A stretch of DNA of 18,392 nt, taken from NCBI GenBank assembly GCA_900313765.1, contig OMSN01000011.1, forward strand, positions 1-18,392. Direction: 5' to 3'. Shown in pieces: positions 6,774 to 13,808 of the stretch; positions within the stretch are counted from its first letter, which is position 1, and each line of letters begins with the position of its first letter. The notes beneath the pieces are model-generated. The model saw only the letters and a list, made by a program, of their open reading frames with translations. It did not search any database and was not told where the DNA came from. Both the position numbers and the translations under genes were made by a program. The DNA comes from an uncultured Eubacteriales bacterium. GTDB lineage: Bacteria > Bacillota > Clostridia > Lachnospirales > Lachnospiraceae.

Positions 6774-8429
6774 TCACGCTCTCCGCAGGGCCGGTACCAA
6801 TACATTGCCGCAGCCGTTCCCTGTCCAGCGATCCTGATTCACACAGATCTCCCCTGCGGTCAGGACATAATCAAATCCCGTACACATACGGTCGGGATGA
6901 GTAAAGTCCGCATGACTGCGCAGATTCTCCAGGCGGAATACGCAGATGTCCGCCGTCTTTCCCACTTCCAGCACGCCCCGGTCCAGATGATAGACGCTGG
7001 CCGGCAGAGAGGTCATTTTTCTGACAGCTTCCTCGATGCGGAATACCGGTTTCTCCCTCACAAAGCTGATCAGGAATCTGGGAAATGCATCGTAGACTCT
7101 GGGGTGACGCCGTCCGCCGTCCGGATAGATCGCGTCCGATATCACGCTGCAGGTTTCATCTTTCAGAAAATCGATCAGGTCCTCCTTGCAGCCGTATGTG
7201 TCCAGCATGGCACACTCACAGCGCTCCGCCAGAAGAACATCATACAGCGTGTCATAGGGATCCTGTCCGCGCTCCCGGGCGATGTCTGCGATGGTCATAC
7301 CCTCGCGGGAAGCGAACGCTTCGCTCTTGATACCGGTGACTGCGATATTCTCAAACCCGGCCAGCTCCACGATGTTCTCGTATTCCGTGGATGGCTCCTG
7401 CAGAATACGGGTGATCCGGCTCCGGATGGAAGGATCCTGCAGATATCCCAGAAGAGCCTGCGTGCCCTCTCTCTGATAGCGGGGCGGGATCAGATGCACC
7501 AGCTGCGTGGATCCCGTGATGTACGGGTATGTGTCCATGGTCACATCCAGGCCGTCCTGTCTGGCCTGCCTGACCAGTTCCAGTTCCTTAGCGCAGGTAA
7601 CCCGCCAGTTGCGCTTCCCGATGCATTTCATATGACTCAGGTGAAGCGGCGCATCCAGCGCCTTCGCGACATGGATCATCTCCGCCACCGCATGGTCGGC
7701 TCCGTCACCCTCTGTCCGGATATGAACAGCGATCGGCGTCCCGGTTCCCCTGACCGGTTCCAGCACCCGTATCAGGCCTGCCTCATCGTAGGCATACTCC
7801 GGCGCGTATCCGATCCCCAGGCTGACGCCGAAAGCCCCCTCTTCCAGGGACTGTCTGATCTTCCGGCGTATGATTTCCTCTTCGGCTTCCGTCAGCGCGC
7901 CTTCACCATACCCGGCTACGCTCGCACGGACCGTTCCGCCGCCCACCAGCATTCCCGTATGGACACTGCGGCGCACGCGGGACAGAGCCGCCAGATACTG
8001 CTTCATGGAAGCGGCCGGGTCTTCCGGCTCCTGCCCTGCGCCGGCTGTCTCCATGGATGGTTTTGCCCCTATGATACTGTGAAGAAAATGTTCGGCTTCC
8101 AGCTCATGGCTTCCTCCCTGCGGGGCTGCCGACAGGCCGCAGTTTCCATTGATTACGGTCGTGATCCCCTGCCGGTTGAGCAGTTCATCATCGCCCCTCT
8201 CAAGCGCCTGCCAGTCCCCGTGACGATGAATGTCGACGAATCCGGGCGTTATATAACCGCCTCCTGCATCCAGGACAACAACATCCTGAGATGCAGCCTG
8301 CCCTGCCTGTTCATTGTCCCATCCCGGGAAGATGGCCTCTATCTTACTGTCCTGTGTCAGAACACTGCCCGCAAACGGGGCTCTGCCGGTTCCGTCCACG
8401 ATCATTCCGTTTCGGATCAGATATCGCAT
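6774..8429 (-). CDS. N-acyl-D-amino-acid deacylase / D-aminoacylase-type amidohydrolase
   Basis: This is a metal-dependent hydrolase of the amidohydrolase (TIM-barrel) superfamily, 551 residues. Family members cut N-acyl-D-amino acids or related cyclic and ureido compounds. Visible landmarks in order are PGFVDIHRHGD (His 68 and 70), the NGNCGLS loop with the metal-bridging cysteine of D-aminoacylases (Cys 97), GVSLGIGYAP (201-210), VHIRTEGD (His 236), HLSHMKC (His 263 and 266) and SDAIYPDGG (Asp 432). The C-terminal part returns to the small beta domain (GVLEVGKTADICVF). All metal ligands expected of an active enzyme are present. A GAGGGAG site lies 8 nt before the ATG at 8429. It is placed between the DUF3783 gene and ygeY on the same strand. 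The exact substrate cannot be told from sequence; other family activities are possible. Confidence 0.85.
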   Translation of the reverse strand: MRYLIRNGMIVDGTGRAPFAGSVLTQDSKIEAIFPGWDNEQAGQAASQDVVVLDAGGGYITPGFVDIHRHGDWQALERGDDELLNRQGITTVINGNCGLSAAPQGGSHELEAEHFLHSIIGAKPSMETAGAGQEPEDPAASMKQYLAALSRVRRSVHTGMLVGGGTVRASVAGYGEGALTEAEEEIIRRKIRQSLEEGAFGVSLGIGYAPEYAYDEAGLIRVLEPVRGTGTPIAVHIRTEGDGADHAVAEMIHVAKALDAPLHLSHMKCIGKRNWRVTCAKELELVRQARQDGLDVTMDTYPYITGSTQLVHLIPPRYQREGTQALLGYLQDPSIRSRITRILQEPSTEYENIVELAGFENIAVTGIKSEAFASREGMTIADIARERGQDPYDTLYDVLLAERCECAMLDTYGCKEDLIDFLKDETCSVISDAIYPDGGRRHPRVYDAFPRFLISFVREKPVFRIEEAVRKMTSLPASVYHLDRGVLEVGKTADICVFRLENLRSHADFTHPDRMCTGFDYVLTAGEICVNQDRWTGNGCGNVLVPALRRA

Positions 8430-8457
8430 CCCGATTCTCCCTCACTGTCTCTGTCTT

Positions 8458-8478
8458 CGCAGGACTCCTGGTCCTGCG
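8458..8478 (-). other. Intercistronic hairpin after the DUF3783 gene
   Basis: CGCAGGAC and GTCCTGCG form a perfect 8-bp stem with a 5-nt loop, starting 1 nt after the stop at 8480. No T-tract follows. It could stabilise or process the mRNA between the housekeeping genes and the deacylase/ygeY pair. Confidence 0.55.
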
Positions 8479-8479
8479 C

Positions 8480-8875
8480 TTATTTCTGCCTGCGAAATGC
8501 TTCCCGCTCCTTCTTCAGTTCTGCCTGGAGCATTTCCCCTGTCCAGTACTGATTGAACGGAGTCTCCACCGCCTTCAGCGCGATCCGGATCGACATCTCC
8601 TTCAGTGCCTCCAGGAGGGCATTGAACTGCTCCTGGGTAAAGTCTGACATGACGATCATCTCTTCATCGATCGCTTCCGTACTGCCTGGTTTCATCATGT
8701 CCGCCGCTGAGGCTGACAGTTTCCTCATGTCCGCGGTTCCGGACAGCAGGCCGACAGGTGCTCTGTGAGAGCCTGCGTCCACGCGCACCGGTTCGACGAC
8801 GATCGCCGCGCACACGCCTTCCACCGCCTGCATCCTGGTCTCGTCCATATGGTACATCAACAGTTTTGCCGCCAT
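8480..8875 (-). CDS. DUF3783 family protein
   Basis: This is a 131-residue cytoplasmic protein of a clostridial family of unknown function. The N-terminal half (MAAKLLMYHMDETRM...) is variable. The C-terminal half (about 68-125) carries the conserved pattern SDFTQEQFNALLEALKEMSI, then LKAVETPFNQYW and a basic helix with EMLQAELKKERE. I chose the ATG at 8875 because GGGAGG lies about 9 nt upstream and the start overlaps the stop of the preceding gene by one base (TAATG); the longer frame from 8896 runs into that gene. Translation is therefore probably coupled to the monophosphatase-like gene. The hairpin after the stop separates it from the deacylase. Members of this family often sit next to rsmI-type genes, but no function is known. 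Confidence 0.8.
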   Translation of the reverse strand: MAAKLLMYHMDETRMQAVEGVCAAIVVEPVRVDAGSHRAPVGLLSGTADMRKLSASAADMMKPGSTEAIDEEMIVMSDFTQEQFNALLEALKEMSIRIALKAVETPFNQYWTGEMLQAELKKEREAFRRQK

Positions 8876-9693
8876 TATCCGATCCTCCCGTCCCACATGT
8901 CCATGTAGGGTGCCATGTCGGGCATGTTCTCATCTCCCGCGATGCCTTCGCACACAGCCACGATCCCGCTGCCGCCGCGGTAAGTAAGCGGATTGCCGTA
9001 ATAGTCCGTGATCTTTCCGCCGGCTTCCTCCAGGATCACACTCCCTGCCGCAAAGTCCCACAGGCCCAGCTTCATCTCAAAGTAGCCGCCGACTCTCCCG
9101 CTGGCGGTCATGCACAGGTTATACTCCGCGCTTCCGGTACTGCGGACTCCCTGGCATCTCGACTGAAACTCATACGCCGCCTTCTGGCTCACCGCAAATG
9201 CACTCATGGAGAATCCCGAGGTCCCTGTCAGCATGATATTGTCCGACAGCTTTCCCGTTGAAGAGTGGATCCGTTTTCCGTTTTCATAGGCGCCTTCACC
9301 ACGCTGTGCACTGAACATCTGGTCTGTCACCGGCGCATAGACAACGCCTGCCCACGGCTTTCCATCCCGAAACAGTCCGATCGACGTCACGTGGGGATGC
9401 ATATTGTGTATGAAATTCGTTGTTCCGTCGATGGGGTCGATCACAAACAGATACCCCTCCTCGTCTCCCGGAAGGAAACGGTCCATTCCATTTTCCTCCC
9501 CCAGGAAACGCGCTCCGGGAACTATCTCCTGCAGCCTCCGGGTCAGGAACTCCTGCACCTTCCTGTCATACTTCGTGACAAAATTCGCCTTGCCTTCCTT
9601 GTTCTCGATCCCAAGTTCGCCGCCATGAGCCATGCGGATGATCTCTCCCGCCTGCCTTGCAGCATCTTCGATCTCATAGATGATCCGATCCAT
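8875..9693 (-). CDS. Inositol monophosphatase family phosphatase (SuhB-like)
   Basis: This is a Mg-dependent phosphatase of the IMPase/SuhB/CysQ superfamily, 272 residues, cytoplasmic. The three metal motifs are intact: GEEN at 65-68, DPIDGTTNF at 86-94, and WDFAAG near 212-217. Relatives hydrolyse inositol phosphates, 3'-phosphoadenosine phosphate, NADP or fructose bisphosphate, so the substrate is open. I chose the ATG at 9693 (GGGAGG 6 nt upstream); the frame can be extended to 9759 but only inside rsmI and without a ribosome binding site. It begins 13 nt after rsmI and ends in a TAATG overlap with the DUF3783 gene, so it is part of the same transcript. Confidence 0.88.
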   Translation of the reverse strand: MDRIIYEIEDAARQAGEIIRMAHGGELGIENKEGKANFVTKYDRKVQEFLTRRLQEIVPGARFLGEENGMDRFLPGDEEGYLFVIDPIDGTTNFIHNMHPHVTSIGLFRDGKPWAGVVYAPVTDQMFSAQRGEGAYENGKRIHSSTGKLSDNIMLTGTSGFSMSAFAVSQKAAYEFQSRCQGVRSTGSAEYNLCMTASGRVGGYFEMKLGLWDFAAGSVILEEAGGKITDYYGNPLTYRGGSGIVAVCEGIAGDENMPDMAPYMDMWDGRIG

Positions 9694-9706
9694 ATCCGCC
9701 TCCCTC

Positions 9707-10579
9707 TCAGCTGTCCGTGCTGCCGGCATCTTCCTCCAGCAACAGCGCGTAGACCTCACGCTTCGTCATTCCCCGTTCCTTGGCCACAGCTTTCATGGCT
9801 TCCTTACGGTCCATCCCCCGGTCCAGATACTGCTGCATATGCTCTTTCAGGGGAAGCTCCGACCGGACCGCCTCCTGCTTCCTGGCGATCAGTTCTTTCC
9901 GGTCCGCTCCCGCGATCACCAGGACATACTCTCCCCGGGGCTCCTGCACCTGACAGTGTGACAGAGCCTGGGCGATCGTAGTCCTGCGGATCTCTTCATG
10001 CTTCTTGGTCAGTTCCCGGCAGATGCTCACAGAGCGGTCACCCAGCGCTTCCAGCAGGATCTGAAGCGTTTTTTCCAGACGGTGGGGCGCCTCATAGAGC
10101 ACGATGGTCCGGGTCTCTTCCTTCAGTTCTTCCAGGACCGCATCCCTCTCCTTTTTTTCTGCAGGAAGGAACGCCTCAAAACAGAACCTTCCGGTCGCCT
10201 GTCCGGAGGAAATGAGCGCATTGACAGCCGCGCACGCCCCGGGGACGGGAACCACCTGTATGCCGGCATCCAGCGCCATCGAGACCAGCACCTCACCCGG
10301 ATCAGAGATACCGGGTGTTCCCGCATCCGTGACACAGGCAACGGTCTGCCCGCTCAGCATCTTATCCACCAGTGTCCTCGCCTTCGCCACTTTATTGTAC
10401 TCATGGTAGCTGGTCATCGGAGTGTGGATCTCAAAATGATTGAGCAGGCGGATACTGCCCCGGGTATCCTCCGCAGCGATCAGATCCGCCTCCCGAAGAA
10501 CGCGGACCGCCCTGAAGGTCATATCCTCCAGGTTGCCGATCGGTGTTGCCACCAGATATAGAATTCCTCTGTCAGCCAT
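9707..10579 (-). CDS. rsmI: 16S rRNA (cytidine-1402 2'-O) methyltransferase RsmI
   Basis: This SAM-dependent enzyme methylates the ribose of C1402 in 16S rRNA, near the decoding site. The 290-residue tetrapyrrole-methylase-type fold is seen in the order LYLVATPIGNLEDMTFRA (N-terminus), AAEDTR (about 36-41), VTDAGTPGISDPG (about 83-95) and VPGACAAVNALISSG (about 112-126). The C-terminal helical extension ends KEAMKAVAKERGMTKREVY, usual for the family. It overlaps the end of the upstream methyltransferase by 8 nt (10572-10579), and its AGGAGG site lies inside that gene, which suggests translational coupling. This position matches yabC of Bacillus subtilis, downstream of yabB. Confidence 0.95.
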   Translation of the reverse strand: MADRGILYLVATPIGNLEDMTFRAVRVLREADLIAAEDTRGSIRLLNHFEIHTPMTSYHEYNKVAKARTLVDKMLSGQTVACVTDAGTPGISDPGEVLVSMALDAGIQVVPVPGACAAVNALISSGQATGRFCFEAFLPAEKKERDAVLEELKEETRTIVLYEAPHRLEKTLQILLEALGDRSVSICRELTKKHEEIRRTTIAQALSHCQVQEPRGEYVLVIAGADRKELIARKQEAVRSELPLKEHMQQYLDRGMDRKEAMKAVAKERGMTKREVYALLLEEDAGSTDS

Positions 10580-11405
10580 ACAGATCCCGAACCTCCTGTG
10601 TATATACGCCCTTCTCCCTGTATATGATCAGCGGCTTTTCCACATGAATATATGGTTTTCCGCCTTTTACAGCCTCGAGAAGGACCATGTTCGCTTCCTT
10701 GTCCTCAAACGGGTGGACCATCCGGATCCTCTTGATCTCAAGAGCATGGGCAGAAAAAGCCCGGAAGATGTCGCTCAGCCTGTGCGGTCTGTGAACCATG
10801 AATACATGCCCGCCGAAACGCAGCGCCGCGCAGGCAGCCGCAGCCACATCACCGATTCCGCACAGCACCTCGTGGCGGGCGATCGTCCGGTCATAGTTAT
10901 CCCCGGTCAGGCCGCCTCCTCCCGTCATATAGGGCGGATTCACCGTCACTGCATCAAAAGAAGCAGGCGCGATCTGATCGCATACCTGCCCCTCCGGGGT
11001 CTGCATGTCCTCCATGCAGGCCTCTTTCTGAACGGCCTGCTGCCTTACGCTGCAGACCTTCCTGATATCCTGTTGTATAAAATGCACCCGCTCCTGCTGC
11101 CCGTTCATCCGGGCGCTTCTGCGTGCCATGTCCACACACACCGGGTTGATCTCGACCCCTGTAAAATGAACATCCAGGCCTCTCATCCTGGCATCCAGCA
11201 GGATCGGAATGACTCCGTTCCCGGAGCACAGATCCAGCACCTGTGAGCCGGGGCGGATCCCGGGCTGCGCAAATGCCGCCAGCAGCACCGCGTCCATCCC
11301 GAAACAGAACAGGTTCTCATTCTGGATGATACGGCAGCCGCATCGCTGCAGATCATCGATCCTCTCTCCCGGATGTTCAATCACTCTGCGATCCTCTGTC
11401 TGCAT
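10572..11405 (-). CDS. TrmN6/YabB-family tRNA adenine-N6 methyltransferase
   Basis: This is a Rossmann-fold SAM-dependent methyltransferase of the TrmN6 (tRNA1(Val) A37-N6) family, called YabB in Bacillus, 277 residues. Landmarks are the N-terminal ERIDDLQ...IIQN...FCFGMDAVLLA pattern, SAM motif I VLDLCSGNGVIPILL (56-70), an acidic GVEINPV strand end (83-89), and the catalytic NPPY at 156-159. A Gln/Glu-rich insertion at about 118-147 between motif and NPPY is longer than I expect for the family. The ATG at 11405 lies inside ricT (29-nt overlap) and has only a weak site; a GTG at 11384 with AGAGGA 7 nt upstream would give an 8-nt overlap like the next junction and may be the true start. Confidence 0.85.
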   Translation of the reverse strand: MQTEDRRVIEHPGERIDDLQRCGCRIIQNENLFCFGMDAVLLAAFAQPGIRPGSQVLDLCSGNGVIPILLDARMRGLDVHFTGVEINPVCVDMARRSARMNGQQERVHFIQQDIRKVCSVRQQAVQKEACMEDMQTPEGQVCDQIAPASFDAVTVNPPYMTGGGGLTGDNYDRTIARHEVLCGIGDVAAAACAALRFGGHVFMVHRPHRLSDIFRAFSAHALEIKRIRMVHPFEDKEANMVLLEAVKGGKPYIHVEKPLIIYREKGVYTQEVRDLYG

Positions 11406-12696
11406 AGATCTTCATCTCACTGGTGTGCTTAGGTGCTTCTGCTGCCTGAGAGTCCCCTGCGCCGCGGCGCGGCCTGTGACGGCGGCGCTTCCTGGACGGA
11501 GCCTTCTCGCCATTCTCCGATGCCTGGCCAGCGGATCCCTTTTCGGTCCTGGGCTTATCCGATCCGCCCTTCTGCTGTCCTCTCTCCGAACCCTGTCCGG
11601 CTGAAGATGCAGACGGATCGGGTCTGTTCTTCTTCTTTCTGGGTTTCTTCTTCTCGGGATTCTCCGCGGATTCTTCCGCCTGGCGGTTCTGCTTTCCGCC
11701 ATTCTCCTGGGGGCGTTCCTTCCGGGGCTTCTCGCTGCCGCCCTTACCATTTCCTGAAGAGGCATCATCCTCAGTCCGTTTCCCATCCGCCCTGCCGGCG
11801 TCTCTGGTCTCGGACATCTCCCCCTTCTCACTCTTCTTATCCCTGGGCCTGTCCTGTCCCTGGGCAGACGGATCTTTCTTCTTTCTGGGCTGGAAAGTCA
11901 GCTGCTCCACCGGATAATACTCCAGTTCCTTTGAGTCACCCTCCTCAAACAGGACACGTACTCTCTGGCGCAGAACATCCAGCTCCACGACCTTGCCCGA
12001 TCTGTGATCCTCCGTGACCGCTTCCGCGCCCATCTTCGGCATCCGGGCATTCAGGAACTCATAGGTTTCCTCTTCATTTTTCAGACAGCACATCAGCCTT
12101 CCGCAGGATCCGGATATCTTGGCCGGGTTCAGGGACAGATTCTGTTCCTTGGCCATCTTGATCGACACCGGCTGGAATTCCCGCAGATACGTCGCACAGC
12201 ACAGTTCCCTGCCGCAGGTCCCTATGCCGCCCAGCATCCTGGTCTCATCCCTGACACCGATCTGGCGAAGCTCGATGCGCATATGAAATACAGCGGCCAG
12301 ATCCTTGACCAGCTCACGGAAATCCACACGCCCGTCCGCTGTGAAATAAAACAGGATCTTGCTGCCGTCAAAGGCATACTCTGCACCGACCACCTTCATG
12401 TCCAGCTCGTGCTCACGGGCCTTCTCGCGGCAGACCTTCAGTGCTTCCTTTTCCTTCTCGCGGATCTGCGCAAGCTGTACCTCGTCCTCCTGTGTGGCAA
12501 TACGAAGCACCTCTCTGAGAGGCTGCGCAACCTGGTCATCCGCGACCATCTTATTGCCGGTGGTGATCACACCATACTCCGGCCCCTTGGAGGTCTCCAC
12601 AATTACGTGATCCCCGATGCGCAGGGCAAACTCTTTCGGATCGAAATAGTATACCTTGCCTGCGTTGCGGAATCTCACGCCAACGATCTTAATCAT
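11377..12696 (-). CDS. ricT: RicT/YaaT PSP1-domain protein with a long charged tail
   Basis: RicT belongs to the RicA-RicF-RicT (Y-complex) factor that, in Bacillus subtilis, binds [4Fe-4S] clusters and promotes RNase Y-dependent mRNA maturation, sporulation and biofilm formation. The 439-residue protein starts with a normal PSP1 domain (about 1-215). Six conserved cysteines are present: GTCGRELCC (161, 166, 167) and GSCGRLMCC (198, 203, 204), the usual cluster ligands. After residue 270 an extra tail of about 170 residues is made almost only of Lys, Arg, Glu, Ser, Pro, Gly, Asn and Gln and looks disordered; typical relatives end near residue 275. A perfect TATAAT lies 71 nt upstream. It starts the gene string ricT-trmN6-rsmI. 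The partner genes ricA and ricF are not in the window. Confidence 0.93.
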   Translation of the reverse strand: MIKIVGVRFRNAGKVYYFDPKEFALRIGDHVIVETSKGPEYGVITTGNKMVADDQVAQPLREVLRIATQEDEVQLAQIREKEKEALKVCREKAREHELDMKVVGAEYAFDGSKILFYFTADGRVDFRELVKDLAAVFHMRIELRQIGVRDETRMLGGIGTCGRELCCATYLREFQPVSIKMAKEQNLSLNPAKISGSCGRLMCCLKNEEETYEFLNARMPKMGAEAVTEDHRSGKVVELDVLRQRVRVLFEEGDSKELEYYPVEQLTFQPRKKKDPSAQGQDRPRDKKSEKGEMSETRDAGRADGKRTEDDASSGNGKGGSEKPRKERPQENGGKQNRQAEESAENPEKKKPRKKKNRPDPSASSAGQGSERGQQKGGSDKPRTEKGSAGQASENGEKAPSRKRRRHRPRRGAGDSQAAEAPKHTSEMKIYADRGSQSD

Positions 12697-12767
12697 ACTG
12701 ACAATACCTTTACTCTGATTCTGCTGATCTGCCGGCTCTCCCTTCGGAGCGCTGCGGCATCATTGAG

Positions 12768-12773
12768 ATTATA
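12768..12773 (-). promoter_or_regulatory. Candidate -10 box for the ricT operon
   Basis: A perfect TATAAT on the minus strand lies between the mecA terminator and ricT. The -35 region falls on the T-rich tail of that terminator and matches consensus poorly. No other promoter is visible in 12697-12787. Confidence 0.45.
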
Positions 12774-12787
12774 ACTGGTTCTTCCGC

Positions 12788-12816
12788 CAAAAGAAAGGGG
12801 TCAGAAGCCTGACCCC
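12788..12816 (-). terminator. Rho-independent terminator of mecA
   Basis: GGGGTCAG and CTGACCCC form a perfect 8-bp stem with a 4-nt loop (12797-12816). On the minus strand it is followed by TTTCTTTT. It lies about 60 nt after the mecA stop and makes mecA a separate unit from ricT. Confidence 0.85.
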
Positions 12817-12874
12817 GTCCCAGTACAGTTCCATTCATATTCGGGTCGGGAAGCATCCCGGCCGCTCTGTCATC

Positions 12875-13723
12875 TTACAGCTTCCGAAGATCCTGCAGGG
12901 CTGTTCCCGACAGAATGACCTTCATATGCTCACGGAAGAACTCATCCATACCCGTTGCGTAGTCCATGGGCATCGCATACTCTGACAGCACATTGCAGAT
13001 CCGGTTGAACTGTTCCGGATCCGTATCCATTTTCCGCACAAGAAGATAATAGGCGCCGTCATCCGGGTTCTTGTACAGAGAGTTCTCTCCCTCGTACCCT
13101 TCGCCGATCCCCTTTGCAGCCAGGATCACATTCTCAAGGGAGCGGAACAGATAGAAGCGCGTATACTGGTAGATCTCCTCCTCTGTCAGCTGACGCATGG
13201 CTGCGGGAGCCGCGTTCTTCTGATCCGGATTCTGCCTGCCGCCCTTCCGGCTGTTCGGTATGCTCTGGGTACCGGAGTCCTTCTCCTTCCCGTCCTTCCG
13301 TTCGCCGGACGAAGATCCGCCCTGTACGCCTCTTGCCTGGGTGAACCGCTTCAGGAGGTTCAGCACATCATCCGCTCCGGTCAGGGAATCTGCCAGAGAG
13401 GCAAATGCATTGTCCTTGTCCTTACCTCCGTTCGGATCCGCAGAAAAACGAGAGAACCTCGTATCGAGCTCCTCCGGATCATCCACCCGGGTAATGATCA
13501 GTACGAGCTGTTCGTGCCCTGCAGGAACCGCTTCGACCATGAGAGGATTGTTGTTGTAATCAAACCCCAGTTCCTCTGCGGCCTTCACCAGCATGTCGCG
13601 GAACAGTCCGCGCGCTTTTTCCCCGCCGTACACCAGCTCCGAGAGCCGGATCTTCCGGTCCTCGAGATCTTCCTTCGTAAGGATGCAGCGTATTTGTCTG
13701 TCGTTGATCTTCTCTATCTTCAT
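12875..13723 (-). CDS. mecA: Adaptor protein MecA family
   Basis: MecA adaptors bring substrates such as ComK to the ClpC-ClpP protease. The 282-residue product has the family's two domains. The N-terminal substrate-binding domain (about 1-90) begins MKIEKINDRQIRC, then LTKEDLEDRKIRLSELVYG and an EDLFRDM-type helix (LFRDMLVKAAEELGF); the LIITRVDDPEELDTRFSRF strand-helix follows. A long charged Gly/Ser/Lys/Asp linker spans about 95-182, longer than in Bacillus MecA. The C-terminal ClpC-binding domain (about 183-282) contains EIYQYTRFYLFRSLENVI and YLLVRK. I chose the ATG at 13723, which has AAGGTGG 7 nt upstream and starts at the conserved MKIE. It has its own promoter and terminator and lies between the two divided halves of the holB-ricT neighbourhood. 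Confidence 0.85.
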   Translation of the reverse strand: MKIEKINDRQIRCILTKEDLEDRKIRLSELVYGGEKARGLFRDMLVKAAEELGFDYNNNPLMVEAVPAGHEQLVLIITRVDDPEELDTRFSRFSADPNGGKDKDNAFASLADSLTGADDVLNLLKRFTQARGVQGGSSSGERKDGKEKDSGTQSIPNSRKGGRQNPDQKNAAPAAMRQLTEEEIYQYTRFYLFRSLENVILAAKGIGEGYEGENSLYKNPDDGAYYLLVRKMDTDPEQFNRICNVLSEYAMPMDYATGMDEFFREHMKVILSGTALQDLRKL

Positions 13724-13746
13724 GAACACCCCACCTTGTTGCAATC

Positions 13747-13774
13747 ATTATAGCGATAACCACCGTTTTGTAAA
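13747..13774 (-). promoter_or_regulatory. Sigma-A promoter of mecA
   Basis: TTTACA and a perfect TATAAT are separated by 16 nt on the minus strand, about 23 nt before the mecA start. It lies back to back with the candidate promoter of the decarboxylase gene. Confidence 0.8.
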
Positions 13775-13792
13775 GAAGTTTCGGTAAACCTG

Positions 13793-13801
13793 TGGTAAAA
13801 T
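13793..13801 (+). promoter_or_regulatory. Candidate extended -10 promoter of the decarboxylase-kinase-holB operon
   Basis: TGGTAAAAT gives an extended -10 element (TGn-TAAAAT) with no clear -35 box. Transcription would start around 13808-13810, at the ATG at 13809, so the mRNA may be leaderless. No Shine-Dalgarno sequence is seen before that ATG. Confidence 0.45.
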
Positions 13802-13808
13802 GATTGCT

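Noticed and set aside
6768..8552. 594-codon plus-strand frame opposite the deacylase
   Set aside because: It is an antisense shadow. The minus strand carries all amidohydrolase metal ligands in order.
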